From the NCBI GenBank assembly GCA_050949645.1, contig JBMNGC010000001.1:744001-808000 (forward strand): 64,000 nt of DNA, in the 5' to 3' direction. Within the stretch, counting starts at the first letter, position 1. Each line of letters starts with the position of its first letter. This document shows, in pieces, positions 26,539-35,487 of this stretch. Below the pieces are notes generated by a model, which saw nothing but the letters and a program-made list of their open reading frames with translations, was not told the DNA's origin and did not search any database. The translations under genes were made by a program, and so were the position numbers. This DNA is from RUG369 sp050949645. Its GTDB lineage: Bacteria > Planctomycetota > Planctomycetia > Pirellulales > Thermoguttaceae.

Positions 26539-27900
26539 ATGAAAAGAGCGTTATTGGGACTGATGATCGCGTTGTTTGCAGGTGCGGTTTGCACAATGTT
26601 TCCAGAAAGCGTCTGCGGCGCCGAGAGCGGTTATTTCGAAAAGATTTTCTATGCTCCGGAGAATCCAGGTCCTAGAGTTCTCCCGATGGACGCTGAATGG
26701 CGTATTTGGATTCCAGACGGCGTTGAGACTCTCAAAGGCGTGGTAGTGCATCAGCACGGTTGCGGTAACGGCTCTGGAGACGGGGCACGAACCGCAGTCT
26801 ATGACCTTCAGTGGCAGGAACTAGCGCGAAAACATGATTGCGCGTTGATTGCCTCATCTTTCCGCCTTGACGATCGTCCGTGCCAGAACTGGTGCGACCC
26901 ACGCAACGGCTCGGCGCAAAGTTTCCTTGACGCGCTTGACTACTTCGCAGAATATACGGGTCATAAAGAATTAACGACAGTTCCGTGGGCTCTTTGGGGA
27001 CATTCCGGCGGAGGACAATGGGTAGGAAGCATGACGCAGCTATATCCTCGACGCGTCGTGGCAGCGTGGTTGCGTAGCGGATGTCCCGATACCGTCGTCA
27101 AGACGTTTGAGGAATTACCGATGAACGACGACGTATTGAATGTCCCGATCATGCTCAATATTGGCGCGCAGGAGAGTTCGTTTAGTATCGTTTGGGTCTC
27201 ATGCTGGGATTATATCAGTAAGATGCGCGCCAAAGGCGCGAAGATCGGCTTGCTGATTGATCCCGCCACTCACCATGAAACTGGGAATTCACGGTATCCC
27301 GCTATTCTTTTCCTTGACGAAGCGCTAACCGCGCGGCTTTCTGCAGACAGCTCTGAAATGGCGCCCGCGCCGAAAGGCCTAATTCTACCTATCGATGAGA
27401 TTTCTGATAAAGAACTTTCCGCTGAAAACATCGTGAAGAATCCAGAAAAACCAGACGGTAATTACGACGCGACTGAACGCCGACGCTTTTTAAAAGACGG
27501 CTTGTGGTTTCCGAGCGCCGAGTATGTGGATATTTGGCGTTCATATTCGATCGACAACACGATCGAAGACCTGACTCCTCCTCCGGCGCCGACAGACGTC
27601 GTAATCGATGCCAAAACAGGCGTCATGACATGGAATTGTCGCGCGGATTTCGAAAGCGGTTTGCAAACGTTTGCCATTTATTGCAACGGCGACGAGTTGG
27701 CTAGAATGCCGACGGCTCCAGTTGTTAACGCCAGACCCATTTTTCAGGGCTTGATGTATAGCGATACTCCAGATTTTTCCCTCCCTGGGATGAAATATGA
27801 GATTACCGACTTTGACGCGAAATCTCAGCGCCAATATTCGATTTCAGCGTTCAATACCGTGGGCTTAGAATCGAGCCGAACAAATGCGGTTGTTCAATGA
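26539..27900 (+). CDS. Secreted alpha/beta-hydrolase with a C-terminal Fn3-like domain
   Basis: This is a probable exported esterase, perhaps acting on plant or algal polysaccharide esters. It has 453 residues. The signal peptide is about 1-27 (LLGLMIALFAGAVCTM, cleavage near VCGA). The hydrolase region has KGVVVHQHGCGNGSG (oxyanion loop), nucleophile Ser156 in WALWGHSGGGQW (G-x-S-x-G intact), and a likely catalytic His in PATHHETGNSRYPA. After about residue 350 a TPPPAPTDVVID segment starts a fibronectin type III-like beta domain ending in FNTVGLESSRTNAV. It is divergent from the GH43-like pair, suggesting a polysaccharide-use cluster (inference). The substrate is unknown. Confidence 0.8.
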   Translation: MKRALLGLMIALFAGAVCTMFPESVCGAESGYFEKIFYAPENPGPRVLPMDAEWRIWIPDGVETLKGVVVHQHGCGNGSGDGARTAVYDLQWQELARKHDCALIASSFRLDDRPCQNWCDPRNGSAQSFLDALDYFAEYTGHKELTTVPWALWGHSGGGQWVGSMTQLYPRRVVAAWLRSGCPDTVVKTFEELPMNDDVLNVPIMLNIGAQESSFSIVWVSCWDYISKMRAKGAKIGLLIDPATHHETGNSRYPAILFLDEALTARLSADSSEMAPAPKGLILPIDEISDKELSAENIVKNPEKPDGNYDATERRRFLKDGLWFPSAEYVDIWRSYSIDNTIEDLTPPPAPTDVVIDAKTGVMTWNCRADFESGLQTFAIYCNGDELARMPTAPVVNARPIFQGLMYSDTPDFSLPGMKYEITDFDAKSQRQYSISAFNTVGLESSRTNAVVQ

Positions 27901-27963
27901 CGATGGAAGAGGATCGGTTCTTCTGCGCTTTCTGAAAGGAACGATTTAATCTAGGAATATGCC

Positions 27964-28560
27964 GTGACAAAGACCCGGATTCGAATGGCGACGCTTGACG
28001 ACGCTGCAAGGTTACAGGAGATCTACACACCTTACGTCGAAGAGACGAACATTTCATTTGACGTTGTTGTGCCAACCGTGGAGGAATTTCGCGGTTCCAT
28101 GCAGGAAATTTTGAACGAATTCCCTTATCTGGTATACGAGAAAGACGGTCAGATTTACGGATACGCCTATGCTCACAAATGTTTTGTACGGGCGGCGTAC
28201 TCATGGGATGCGGAAATGACAGTTTATTTGGCGCATGGCGAACATGGACGCGGAGTTGGAAGCGCGTTATACGGCGCTCTGATAGAATTTCTCGAAGCGC
28301 TTGAATATAAAAATCTCTACGCCGTCATAACAGCGGAAAACATGGAGAGCCGTCGTTTTCACGAAAAGAACGGTTTTAGACTCTTTGCCATTTTTCGAAA
28401 AACCGGCTGGAAACATGGGACATGGCTCGACGTTGCATGGTATGAACGTCAACTTGGGACCTTGGAGGACGCTCCAACTCCGACGCGATCGATAAGGTCT
28501 CTTTCGCAAGACTTCATTGACGAGACCTGTGCACGTTTTACTGAACTTCTACGGCAATAA
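27964..28560 (+). CDS. GNAT-family N-acetyltransferase (phosphinothricin acetyltransferase-like)
   Basis: It uses acetyl-CoA to acetylate a small amine; close families include PAT, MddA and YncA, which act on methionine analogues or phosphinothricin. It starts at GTG 27964, with AGGAAT eight bases upstream; the product is 198 residues. Motifs are IRMATLDDAARLQEIYTPYV with EETNISFD (the N-terminal part typical of this subfamily), the acetyl-CoA loop HGRGVGSALYGALIEF (Q/RxxGxG/A type), ENMESRRFHEKNGF, and a final GWKHGTWLDVAWYER. About 30 extra residues at the C-terminus are helical. It lies 63 bases after the esterase-like gene, so co-transcription is possible. The natural substrate is not known. 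Confidence 0.88.
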   Translation: MTKTRIRMATLDDAARLQEIYTPYVEETNISFDVVVPTVEEFRGSMQEILNEFPYLVYEKDGQIYGYAYAHKCFVRAAYSWDAEMTVYLAHGEHGRGVGSALYGALIEFLEALEYKNLYAVITAENMESRRFHEKNGFRLFAIFRKTGWKHGTWLDVAWYERQLGTLEDAPTPTRSIRSLSQDFIDETCARFTELLRQ

Positions 28561-28576
28561 AAATGCACCGTAGCGA

Positions 28577-28629
28577 CAGAGTCTGAAGAAAATATTTTGG
28601 GAAATTAGCGAGCGCAGCTTCAGACTCTG
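28577..28629. repeat. Inverted repeat across the ends of convergent genes
   Basis: The perfect 12-bp arms CAGAGTCTGAAG (28577-28588) and CTTCAGACTCTG (28618-28629) are separated by 29 bases. The right arm lies within the last codons of the kinase gene. There is no T-tract on either strand. It may act as a 3'-end hairpin for both transcripts. Confidence 0.6.
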
Positions 28630-31600
28630 GGGAACGATGCTTTCGATTTCCAAAGTCTTTCGAGCTTTTCCTTTACTTGTTCATAGGAAACGTTGACGAG
28701 GCCTCGATATTGCGCTTCGGCATAGACCATATTAACGAGTCTGGCGCTGAGACTCGTTTGCCTGTAACGCGTCGGAAGTTTTTTAGCGGATGCGCTGTAA
28801 TATTTTTCAGGCCCCGACTGATTTTGGAAGAACAAGGCCAGGGCGTAACTTGCAGCTAACGACTCCAGCAGATTATCAGAGTCGTCGAGCAAGCGTTTAG
28901 GCGACGGAGTTCCATAATCCCATTGGATATTCCAGCGTCGCACCACTCCATTTTCTGCGCCTGTAAAGAGCGTTAGTCCCGGGAAATCAAGCGTAATGCT
29001 TGCAATCTCGCCGTCAAGACTTGCAATTTTTAACGCCTCTTTGCGCGTGGAGAGGTCCCAGAGTCGAAGGAATTTATCTTTTCCAGCCGACACAAGCCAT
29101 TTAGCGTCGGAAAACAATCTGACTTCGCCAACCTCTCCGAGATGTCCTGATAGAGGCGAATGAGCGCCATCTTTGAGGTCAACCAGAATGATCTTTCCGT
29201 CAGCGCAACCTGCGGCCATGAGCGTCTTGTCGCAGGACAAGTCAAGCGACATGACCGGAGCGGCGAACCCTTTGATTTCTTTGAACGGAAGAAGACTGTG
29301 AGCGTTCCAGCACAAAATGGAGTCATTAAAGGTTGTCGCAAAAAAGCTTCCGTCTCGGCTAAAGACAAGAGAGCGAATTTCGCCCGAACCAACGCTGATT
29401 CTTTGGAGCGCCTGACCCGTCGCGACGTCAAAAAGCGTAACGGTTCCGCTAGCGGTTGCTAAGGCGAGAGTTCTTCCGTCAGGCGCGAATGTCAATTTCG
29501 TAGGGCTTTTGATTTTTTCAGGAAGCGTGCGGAGTTTCTTACCCGTTGCGAGATCCCAGAGATAAATGCGCTGATCCCACCCGGCGGACGCTAGGAATCG
29601 ATCATCTGGCGACAGTGCAATGGTGCGAATCCAGTCGTCATGCGAATCAAGTTCAAGGATTTGACCCCATTGATTCGCGCTGGACTTGCCCTGTCTACGA
29701 GTCCATAGTCGAATAGCCGCGTCTTTGCCAGCTGACGCCAAAAACGACGCGTTCCATGACGTCGCAAGCGTCGAGACAACGCCTTCATGAGCCGTAAGGT
29801 GGAGGGTTGGAACAATTCCTGAAATCTTTGTTCGAACGGCGCGTCTTTCAAGTAGGTCTTCAAAGACTGATCTCGTCGCTTCCCAGCCTTCAACTTCCTG
29901 GATCTCATGGAATGCGTCGACGACCGTTCCGACGTCGTTTGACATTTCGGCTTTTCTCGCTTTTTCGATGAGATTGTCAAACTTCGTTTGACGTTCAAGA
30001 AGTTCCTCGGAAGAGTTGATCTGACATAGCTGGTGCGGCGCTTGAATCGTTCGTGGGAAATTACATAGCAACTGGACGTTGAAAATCTGACAGCAGTTGC
30101 CCTTACTTAGCGCAATAACGCTACATTTGCAGGAGTCAAACCAAATCGCCTCCACCGTGCTGCCACGCCCTAGGAACGTGCGGACACAGCGCTCTTGTTC
30201 AACATTCCAAATACGAATTTCTGAGATTTCATTTCCCGTTGCGAGCCATTTTCCATCTGAAGAAACGGCAAAAGCGGTGATTGTATGTTCTGGATCGACG
30301 ATTCGATATTTAACGGCGCCTTTCCATATGACGTCTATTCCGTTCTGGCTAGGTTTGAATTGAAGCGAATTTTCAACAGATGTGCGTGCCCCTTTCTTCG
30401 AGCTCAATGTAACGCTTCGCGTTGCAAGGGCGTCCCAATCAACTTTTTTTAAATGAACTTTTGCATCATGCTTTTTATCAGACCCGACCGTCGCAAGCTT
30501 GATAACAGCGCGGCCGCCGGAACGGAAAATAAGGTTCCAACGATAATCTTCGCTAACGGCAATCTTCAACGTATTCTGGGAGAGCGTCGCAGACTCTGTC
30601 TCAGAAGGGAGAAATTTCATAAAGGTCTTCCCCGTCAAAGCGCTGATCGTCGCAAATTCGCCGCTGACCAGCTCGACGAGCATGATATCCTCATCTTCCG
30701 ATACATAGAGCGAAGGGGGCGTTTTTTCGTCAGGCTTTTTAAGAACGTATTGGGTCAGACATTGGGCGTCTAGAGGTTGCAAACGTTCCAACTGTGGTAT
30801 CAGTCGCCGAATATTTCTCCGTTGCGGATCGAGCTCAAGAGCGCGTTCAAGGGCGCTGATAGCGGATTTGAGATTACCGCGTTCAATTTGAATCAAACCG
30901 GAAACGAATGACGTCATGGAGTCGAACGAGCGGTTTTGAACGAGTTCCTCGACGCGTTTGACCGCCTGCGAATCAAGGATCTTCCCGGAACGCCAAAACG
31001 CAAGCGCATTGTTGAACGTTATTAACGGGTGATTGGGTTCGAGCTCCGACGCCTCCTTAAGCAATCGGAGAGCTTCTGGAGCTTTTCCCAAGTCAAGCAA
31101 TGAAATTGCTTTATTTGAAAAGCTTTCAGCTGTCGACGCCGCGTTTTGCGGTTGTCGACGAGTATATGGCGTTCCAATGGATTCCTCATAGATTTCGATG
31201 AGTCTGTCGGCAACAAACTGCATCGACTCAGGGCGATCTGAGGGATTCTTCTTGAAGCACCAGCGCATAAGTTCAACCATGCGTGGAGGAATCACTGGTC
31301 GGCGTTCGGGATCCTGCGTTTTGAGAAAGACTTCGAAGACCTCGGCCGCCGTCTGACCACCCTGACGGCAGGGGGATCGTCCATGGAACATGGAAAGGAT
31401 CGAAATTGCCCACGACCAGATATCCGATTGCTTGGTTATAGGCGCCGTCGTAAAATTTTCTTGAGAAGAACCCTTTTGCTTCCGGCGCTTGCGGTATAAC
31501 TGGAACGCCTCATATTGTTCGGGTGAACAGTACGACGGCGTCATGCCTTCGCAATAGCTTGAGGAATCGCCGTCCTCGTCAGCGCTGGAGACGCATTTTG

Positions 31601-32495
31601 AAAGTCCAAAGTCGGTAACCTTAATCGTCGAGCCCGACGTCATAACGTTTCCAGGCTTAACGTCGAGGTGTAGGACACCCTGGCTATGCGCGTGTTCCAA
31701 TCCCCACGCAAACTGGATGGAAATATCGAGCAATCTGGCTAGCTGCTCCCTAGGCGAGCCGACGTAGATACGTTTATCGGCGACCCAGTCCCGAAGCGTT
31801 CCATCGGGCGCATATTCGGCAAAGAGGCGAGGAATGCCGTCAATACGACGTACGAAATAGCAAGAGACAATATTAGCATGGAGTCCAAGTTCAATCCACG
31901 TCTGACATTCGCGTTCGAAGGTTTTCTTGCCGCTTTCTGTCACAGCAACGCCGGGTTTTGGACTTTTGACGATGAGATCGACGTTCCAGTCGCGTCGCCG
32001 GACGCGTTGAACAATGCCAACGCCGCCTTCTGCGTAAAGCTCGTCGGGCTTAAGTGGCAAGACTCGGCACATGCCGTTGAGGAGCGATTCGCCAACTTTC
32101 CAGACCCCCTTCGGAGGGTCTGGGAATTTGTTTGCAAACTCCTTGGTAAGCGCGGTGTTCGTTTCGTCGTCGAAGGACAGACCGACGTCCGAACGCAATA
32201 TTGCGCTTGTTTCCTCAGGAATTTTCGATTTAACGTCGTCGGAAAAGGGATGATATGACGCCGTGTTGACGAGCTGCAGATCTTCAAGGTCCTCGTCGCG
32301 ACGTTTTGAGCTTGAAGACGCCAGTTTCGAGGCGTCGACGTCCTGGAGCAAACTGTCTTCGTCGTGATATTCCGTCAGTATAAAGATCTTCTTACAATTG
32401 CGACAACGCGCCTTTTTCCCTAGCAGTTCAATTGGGAAATCAACATAAGGCTCTCTACAATGAGGACACATTGCATTAAAAATTTGAGAAGCCAT
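28620..32495 (-). CDS. Large Ser/Thr protein kinase with TPR and WD40 repeats
   Basis: This cytoplasmic signalling protein of 1291 residues has no transmembrane segment. An N-terminal zinc ribbon (C10, C13, C31, C34) is followed by an acidic linker and a kinase domain at about 150-435. The kinase domain has a Gly-rich loop GGVGIV (157-162), Lys177, catalytic loop HLDVKPGN (276-283, so HRD has become HLD with Asp278 kept), DFG (295-297) and CSPEQY. About 455-570 is TPR-like (AISLLDLGKAPEALRLLKEA, SAISALERALELDPQ). The rest is beta-propeller. WD40 repeats are clear in the last 400 residues (LTAHEGVVSTLATSWNASFL, LASAGWDQRIYLWDL, LVSAGKDKFLRLWDL). Such fusions are typical of Planctomycetes. Targets are unknown. 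The upstream gene encodes a DUF6807 protein. Confidence 0.92.
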   Translation of the reverse strand: MASQIFNAMCPHCREPYVDFPIELLGKKARCRNCKKIFILTEYHDEDSLLQDVDASKLASSSSKRRDEDLEDLQLVNTASYHPFSDDVKSKIPEETSAILRSDVGLSFDDETNTALTKEFANKFPDPPKGVWKVGESLLNGMCRVLPLKPDELYAEGGVGIVQRVRRRDWNVDLIVKSPKPGVAVTESGKKTFERECQTWIELGLHANIVSCYFVRRIDGIPRLFAEYAPDGTLRDWVADKRIYVGSPREQLARLLDISIQFAWGLEHAHSQGVLHLDVKPGNVMTSGSTIKVTDFGLSKCVSSADEDGDSSSYCEGMTPSYCSPEQYEAFQLYRKRRKQKGSSQENFTTAPITKQSDIWSWAISILSMFHGRSPCRQGGQTAAEVFEVFLKTQDPERRPVIPPRMVELMRWCFKKNPSDRPESMQFVADRLIEIYEESIGTPYTRRQPQNAASTAESFSNKAISLLDLGKAPEALRLLKEASELEPNHPLITFNNALAFWRSGKILDSQAVKRVEELVQNRSFDSMTSFVSGLIQIERGNLKSAISALERALELDPQRRNIRRLIPQLERLQPLDAQCLTQYVLKKPDEKTPPSLYVSEDEDIMLVELVSGEFATISALTGKTFMKFLPSETESATLSQNTLKIAVSEDYRWNLIFRSGGRAVIKLATVGSDKKHDAKVHLKKVDWDALATRSVTLSSKKGARTSVENSLQFKPSQNGIDVIWKGAVKYRIVDPEHTITAFAVSSDGKWLATGNEISEIRIWNVEQERCVRTFLGRGSTVEAIWFDSCKCSVIALSKGNCCQIFNVQLLCNFPRTIQAPHQLCQINSSEELLERQTKFDNLIEKARKAEMSNDVGTVVDAFHEIQEVEGWEATRSVFEDLLERRAVRTKISGIVPTLHLTAHEGVVSTLATSWNASFLASAGKDAAIRLWTRRQGKSSANQWGQILELDSHDDWIRTIALSPDDRFLASAGWDQRIYLWDLATGKKLRTLPEKIKSPTKLTFAPDGRTLALATASGTVTLFDVATGQALQRISVGSGEIRSLVFSRDGSFFATTFNDSILCWNAHSLLPFKEIKGFAAPVMSLDLSCDKTLMAAGCADGKIILVDLKDGAHSPLSGHLGEVGEVRLFSDAKWLVSAGKDKFLRLWDLSTRKEALKIASLDGEIASITLDFPGLTLFTGAENGVVRRWNIQWDYGTPSPKRLLDDSDNLLESLAASYALALFFQNQSGPEKYYSASAKKLPTRYRQTSLSARLVNMVYAEAQYRGLVNVSYEQVKEKLERLWKSKASFPRV

Positions 32496-32610
32496 TGTTG
32501 TTACCCAGCTTTCGAAAGTTCACGATTCACGAGGCGAGTGATTCGAGAACACGGGAGAATCTGTAGTTCCTGTTGCGCTAAATATCCAAAGAGCTAACTG
32601 ACGGAGCACA

Positions 32611-33747
32611 CTATTGTGCTCTGTAATCAGCATACGCCTTATTAAGTTCGTCGGCCGTTAGGGTACCATCGTGAAAGAGGACACGGAAATTGAAACTCAT
32701 CGACTCGTCCTGGTTGAGCTTGCGAGAACCGTCCGCTTTTGGAGTCTTCGGTTCGAAATCGTGTTGACCAAAGGGGTTGCTTGCGAAGAGACCATAGTCG
32801 CGGACATGACGCCATGGAGTCATATCGAGAGAATTAGGACCATTGAGGACAGCGACGCCCATTCGGTCAAGTGGAAAGTCCCCCGATTTATCGTCCTTTT
32901 GGAATTCCTTCGTTAATTCGTCGCCTTCGAGGAATTTTTCAACGGGGCCAGTGTAGTTGACCCAGTTAGCGCGCTTGCCCCATGTTTCTCCGTCTTTATT
33001 ACCAAGGTCGTCTAAAATTGATCCACCCCAGTTAGAGGAAATCTTTTTCGAGGTCAACGCCGTCGGCGAAGGAACTCTGATCCCAAAAGAGCCTTCCTTC
33101 GTGTCGCCGAAGACAACATTATCTTCCAAAGCGATAATCTCGATAGAGAAGTCGATATACCAAACGTTAGAGAATTCCGGAAGCGCTCCGAACACGAGAG
33201 TGCGAACGTCTTTGCAAATATCGCGCTGAAGCTTTGCATGCCGCCATTTGTTTTCGGTCACGATCTTGACCGTCTTTCCAACTTCGTCCGCCGAAATAAG
33301 GCGAGTCTGTCGAATAGTCGAGGGCGTCCCGCCCCAGAAATCGGCGTTATTGACGTCGCCATGGTTGAACCAGAGCGAACGGTGGTGAGGATGGTCCTTT
33401 ACGCCATTCCTTTCGGAGATTATAGCGTTTTCATAGATCGCGCGCATCGTCGGATCTTTTTCCCCGAGGACGTCGACGTCATCTATCATCGGCCATGCGC
33501 GAGTAACGAGACATTTGTTAGGACCGCAAATAGGCCAAACTATAGGCGTGCCTTTCCAGTCGCCGTGATATTCTGCAAAGAAGTCTGAATCAACGTAGAC
33601 GCGTAGATCGCCGTCGTTGGTTTTAACAAGCCTGGCGACCTGAGCGTTGGCGTCGCCGGCGTCTTGAGCGTACAGGGGGGCCGAAAGGCCAACGAACGAG
33701 ATAAACATCGACAATGCGGCGACAATACACGAAACAAAGAGTCTCAC
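32611..33747 (-). CDS. Secreted DUF6807 (PmoA-like) protein
   Basis: This 378-residue protein starts at GTG 33747, with GGGAG seven bases upstream. The signal peptide is about 1-27 (VSCIVAALSMFISFVGL, cleavage near LYAQ-DA). The family mark is RNGVKDHPHHRSLWFNHGDV, with PIVWPICGPNK before it and SFGIRVPSPTA after it. The family is frequent in Planctomycetes and is often labelled methane oxygenase PmoA by name only, with no evidence of such activity. It is likely a periplasmic beta-sandwich protein linked to carbohydrate use. It lies upstream of the WD40 kinase, separated by 115 bases. The function is unknown. Confidence 0.82.
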   Translation of the reverse strand: MRLFVSCIVAALSMFISFVGLSAPLYAQDAGDANAQVARLVKTNDGDLRVYVDSDFFAEYHGDWKGTPIVWPICGPNKCLVTRAWPMIDDVDVLGEKDPTMRAIYENAIISERNGVKDHPHHRSLWFNHGDVNNADFWGGTPSTIRQTRLISADEVGKTVKIVTENKWRHAKLQRDICKDVRTLVFGALPEFSNVWYIDFSIEIIALEDNVVFGDTKEGSFGIRVPSPTALTSKKISSNWGGSILDDLGNKDGETWGKRANWVNYTGPVEKFLEGDELTKEFQKDDKSGDFPLDRMGVAVLNGPNSLDMTPWRHVRDYGLFASNPFGQHDFEPKTPKADGSRKLNQDESMSFNFRVLFHDGTLTADELNKAYADYRAQ

Positions 33748-33938
33748 GAGCAGCTCCCTTATTTAAAAACCGACGATTCGTCCAAATGAACCGTCGGGAG
33801 AACATAAGAGCAAACGATCTCAACGTTTGAACTCAGCAAAATTGGGGAAAGACGTACGAAGCTTCGTCGACAAAAGGGCGAGAGCCCTTAATGGTCGCGC
33901 ACAGTCTGCTAACTTAGCGCATGTTGCCGACGAAGATT

Positions 33939-34424
33939 TTAAGGCTTTGAAACCGTTTTGGAAATATCCGGTGCGTTTCCAAGAGTAGAGAGCGTCTGGA
34001 GCAACGTATTGAGGTGAACGATCCTGGGGCCGTATTTTTCAAAAAATTCGCTCTGCATGAACTCGCTGTCCTGCAGATTTTCATAATCGTCATCGTCGTC
34101 AAGCTCGCTCGAGAGTTGTCCGAGAAACTCAGTTTGAATTACGCCGAGGCGATCAGCGGCAATCTTGCAGGAGGCGGCCAGATGCGGATTAGCGCGCTTC
34201 CAGTTGGCCAACTCACGATTACGCTGACGTCGCGGCGCGTCAAGTTGCGAGGCAATGTTTTGCAACAGCTCGTTTTGCTTCGTTTGAACAACGATCAGCT
34301 GGCGGAGTAAATCGGTGACATCCGCCTGATGATCGGCGTTTTGAGTGATTGTCGAAGCGTTAGAACTTGAGTCTACGGCGCCAACCATTGTGTTTACTAA
34401 CTCATATTTCGATTTATTAGCCAT
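33939..34424 (-). CDS. Conserved-looking coiled-coil protein of unknown function
   Basis: This cytoplasmic protein of 161 residues starts at ATG 34424 (MANKSKYELV); the longer frame to 34505 adds an implausible N-terminus. A helical stretch (VTDLLRQLIVVQTKQNELLQ) is followed by ANWKRANPHLAASCKIAADR and LGVIQTEFLGQLSSELDDDD, an acidic loop, then FFEKYGPRIVHLNTLLQTLS. From memory this resembles a small protein family found in Planctomycetes next to Ser/Thr kinase genes, but I cannot name it. It has no enzyme motif. It is probably a structural or adaptor protein. Confidence 0.6.
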   Translation of the reverse strand: MANKSKYELVNTMVGAVDSSSNASTITQNADHQADVTDLLRQLIVVQTKQNELLQNIASQLDAPRRQRNRELANWKRANPHLAASCKIAADRLGVIQTEFLGQLSSELDDDDDYENLQDSEFMQSEFFEKYGPRIVHLNTLLQTLSTLGNAPDISKTVSKP

Positions 34425-34791
34425 GGCTCTATATACTTTGAGTTTAGACCTGATTCTTAAATGTCGTAAGAGGAGGACGGCGTCGAACGCCAAAACAGTC
34501 GACAAAACGGTAGATTCGACGTGCCGTACGCACTTTCGATCTAACCTGTATTATACCCAGATCTCCAACACTTTGTTAAAAAACTTTCCTTTTGCTTTAA
34601 TTTCGGATAATATTTCCAAGTAAACCCTGTGAAAACAGATTGTTCCGTTCCATTAGAGTGTTTTTTCAAGTCAAAGAGACGAGCGAATTTATCTAAAGAT
34701 TAGAGACGTCTCTAGCTGCAGAACGTTCAATAAAGGGGATTCCAAATGGCACTACGATTTAAAAAAAACATACAAAACGAAAAAAAAAAGG

Positions 34792-34819
34792 TTGCAACAA
34801 GGGGCGAAAGACATACAAT
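34792..34819 (+). promoter_or_regulatory. Sigma-70-type promoter of the candidate small RNA
   Basis: TTGCAA (34792-34797), a 16-base spacer and TACAAT (34814-34819), preceded by an A-rich stretch resembling an UP element. The predicted start at about 34826 falls exactly at the foot of the closing stem of the RNA. Confidence 0.7.
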
Positions 34820-34825
34820 GGCTAG

Positions 34826-34978
34826 TGGAGCCTCTCCGAATTTTTTTATGCCCGGATGGTCAATTTTAGCGTGAGCCGCCGCCACTCAGTTGGCTTGTAC
34901 AGGTGTACGCCCGTGCGGTCGCTCGTCTCGCAGCGGCAGTTTCTTGGTCGCATTTCACTTTCGGAGGGGCTCTTTTTA
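34826..34978 (+). ncRNA. Candidate structured small RNA (6S-like architecture)
   Basis: About 150 bases. The ends pair over 13 positions (GAGCCTCTCCGAA 34828-34840 with TTCGGAGGGGCTC 34960-34972, one G-U pair), followed directly by TTTTTATT. Inside there is an asymmetric open region (seven Ts opposite TTCACT), then ATGC/GCAT (34848-34851 with 34950-34953). An upper stem GAG-CCGC/GCGG-CTC carries two small hairpins, GCCA/TGGC and GTAC/GTAC. A long hairpin with a central bubble, own promoter and own terminator is the general plan of 6S RNA. I could not match conserved 6S bases, and no SRP or tmRNA motif is present. It has no coding potential. Confidence 0.55.
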
Positions 34979-35060
34979 TTTCTTGTTGAAACGACGCCCC
35001 TTTCTTATTGAATTGACACAGGGAGTCATTTCGAAAGTACGCGCGGCAATGGCGGCGTTG

Positions 35061-35243
35061 TTATTTCTGTTTGAGGAGGCATAGAACGCTTAGAGCGGCG
35101 ATACCAAGCATGCAGATAACGAAGATAATGTCAAACAGAGGGTTGGCTTTTTTAAACGGAATTCCAGCGACCAGGTCAAGGAGGAAGACAAGGAACATGA
35201 TAGCGGAAATTGCCGTCGAGAAAATGCACAAAAACTTTGACAT
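35061..35243 (-). CDS. Small two-helix membrane protein
   Basis: This protein of 60 residues starts at ATG 35243, with GGAAA six bases upstream. Two hydrophobic helices (about FSTAISAIMFLVFLLDLVAG and DIIFVICMLGIAALSVLCLL) are linked by IPFKKANPLF, and the protein ends KQK. The pattern of a short protein with a Gly-Ile-Pro-Phe loop between two helices looks familiar from planctomycete genomes, but I know no function. It is too short for a confident call on its own. The ribosome binding site and clean membrane pattern support it. Confidence 0.6.
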   Translation of the reverse strand: MSKFLCIFSTAISAIMFLVFLLDLVAGIPFKKANPLFDIIFVICMLGIAALSVLCLLKQK

Positions 35244-35487
35244 CGTGATTTCCAAGGTTCTTCACCAAAATTACAAAACGACCGACGCACAGTTCTGCGA
35301 CAGAGCGCGTCATAACTATGGGGAGTCTCGCTAAGCTCCAAGTGACGTGCGACAACACCCATTGCACTCAGTATAACCTAAATATCAGTCTTCTCCAACA
35401 GTTCTTTAAAATATTTTACATTTTTCACGCAGGTCTTTCAGCAACTTATGGACTCTGCGACCGTCAGAAATCTTGAAGCTCTTTTTA

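Larger units (their letters stand above)
34425..35060. other. Intergenic region with a candidate small RNA gene
   Basis: About 635 bases without a protein gene. The AT-rich part 34740-34790 contains A-runs. From 34792 to 34978 there is a promoter and structured RNA candidate (separate entries). The remainder, 34980-35060, holds nothing recognised. Confidence 0.5.
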
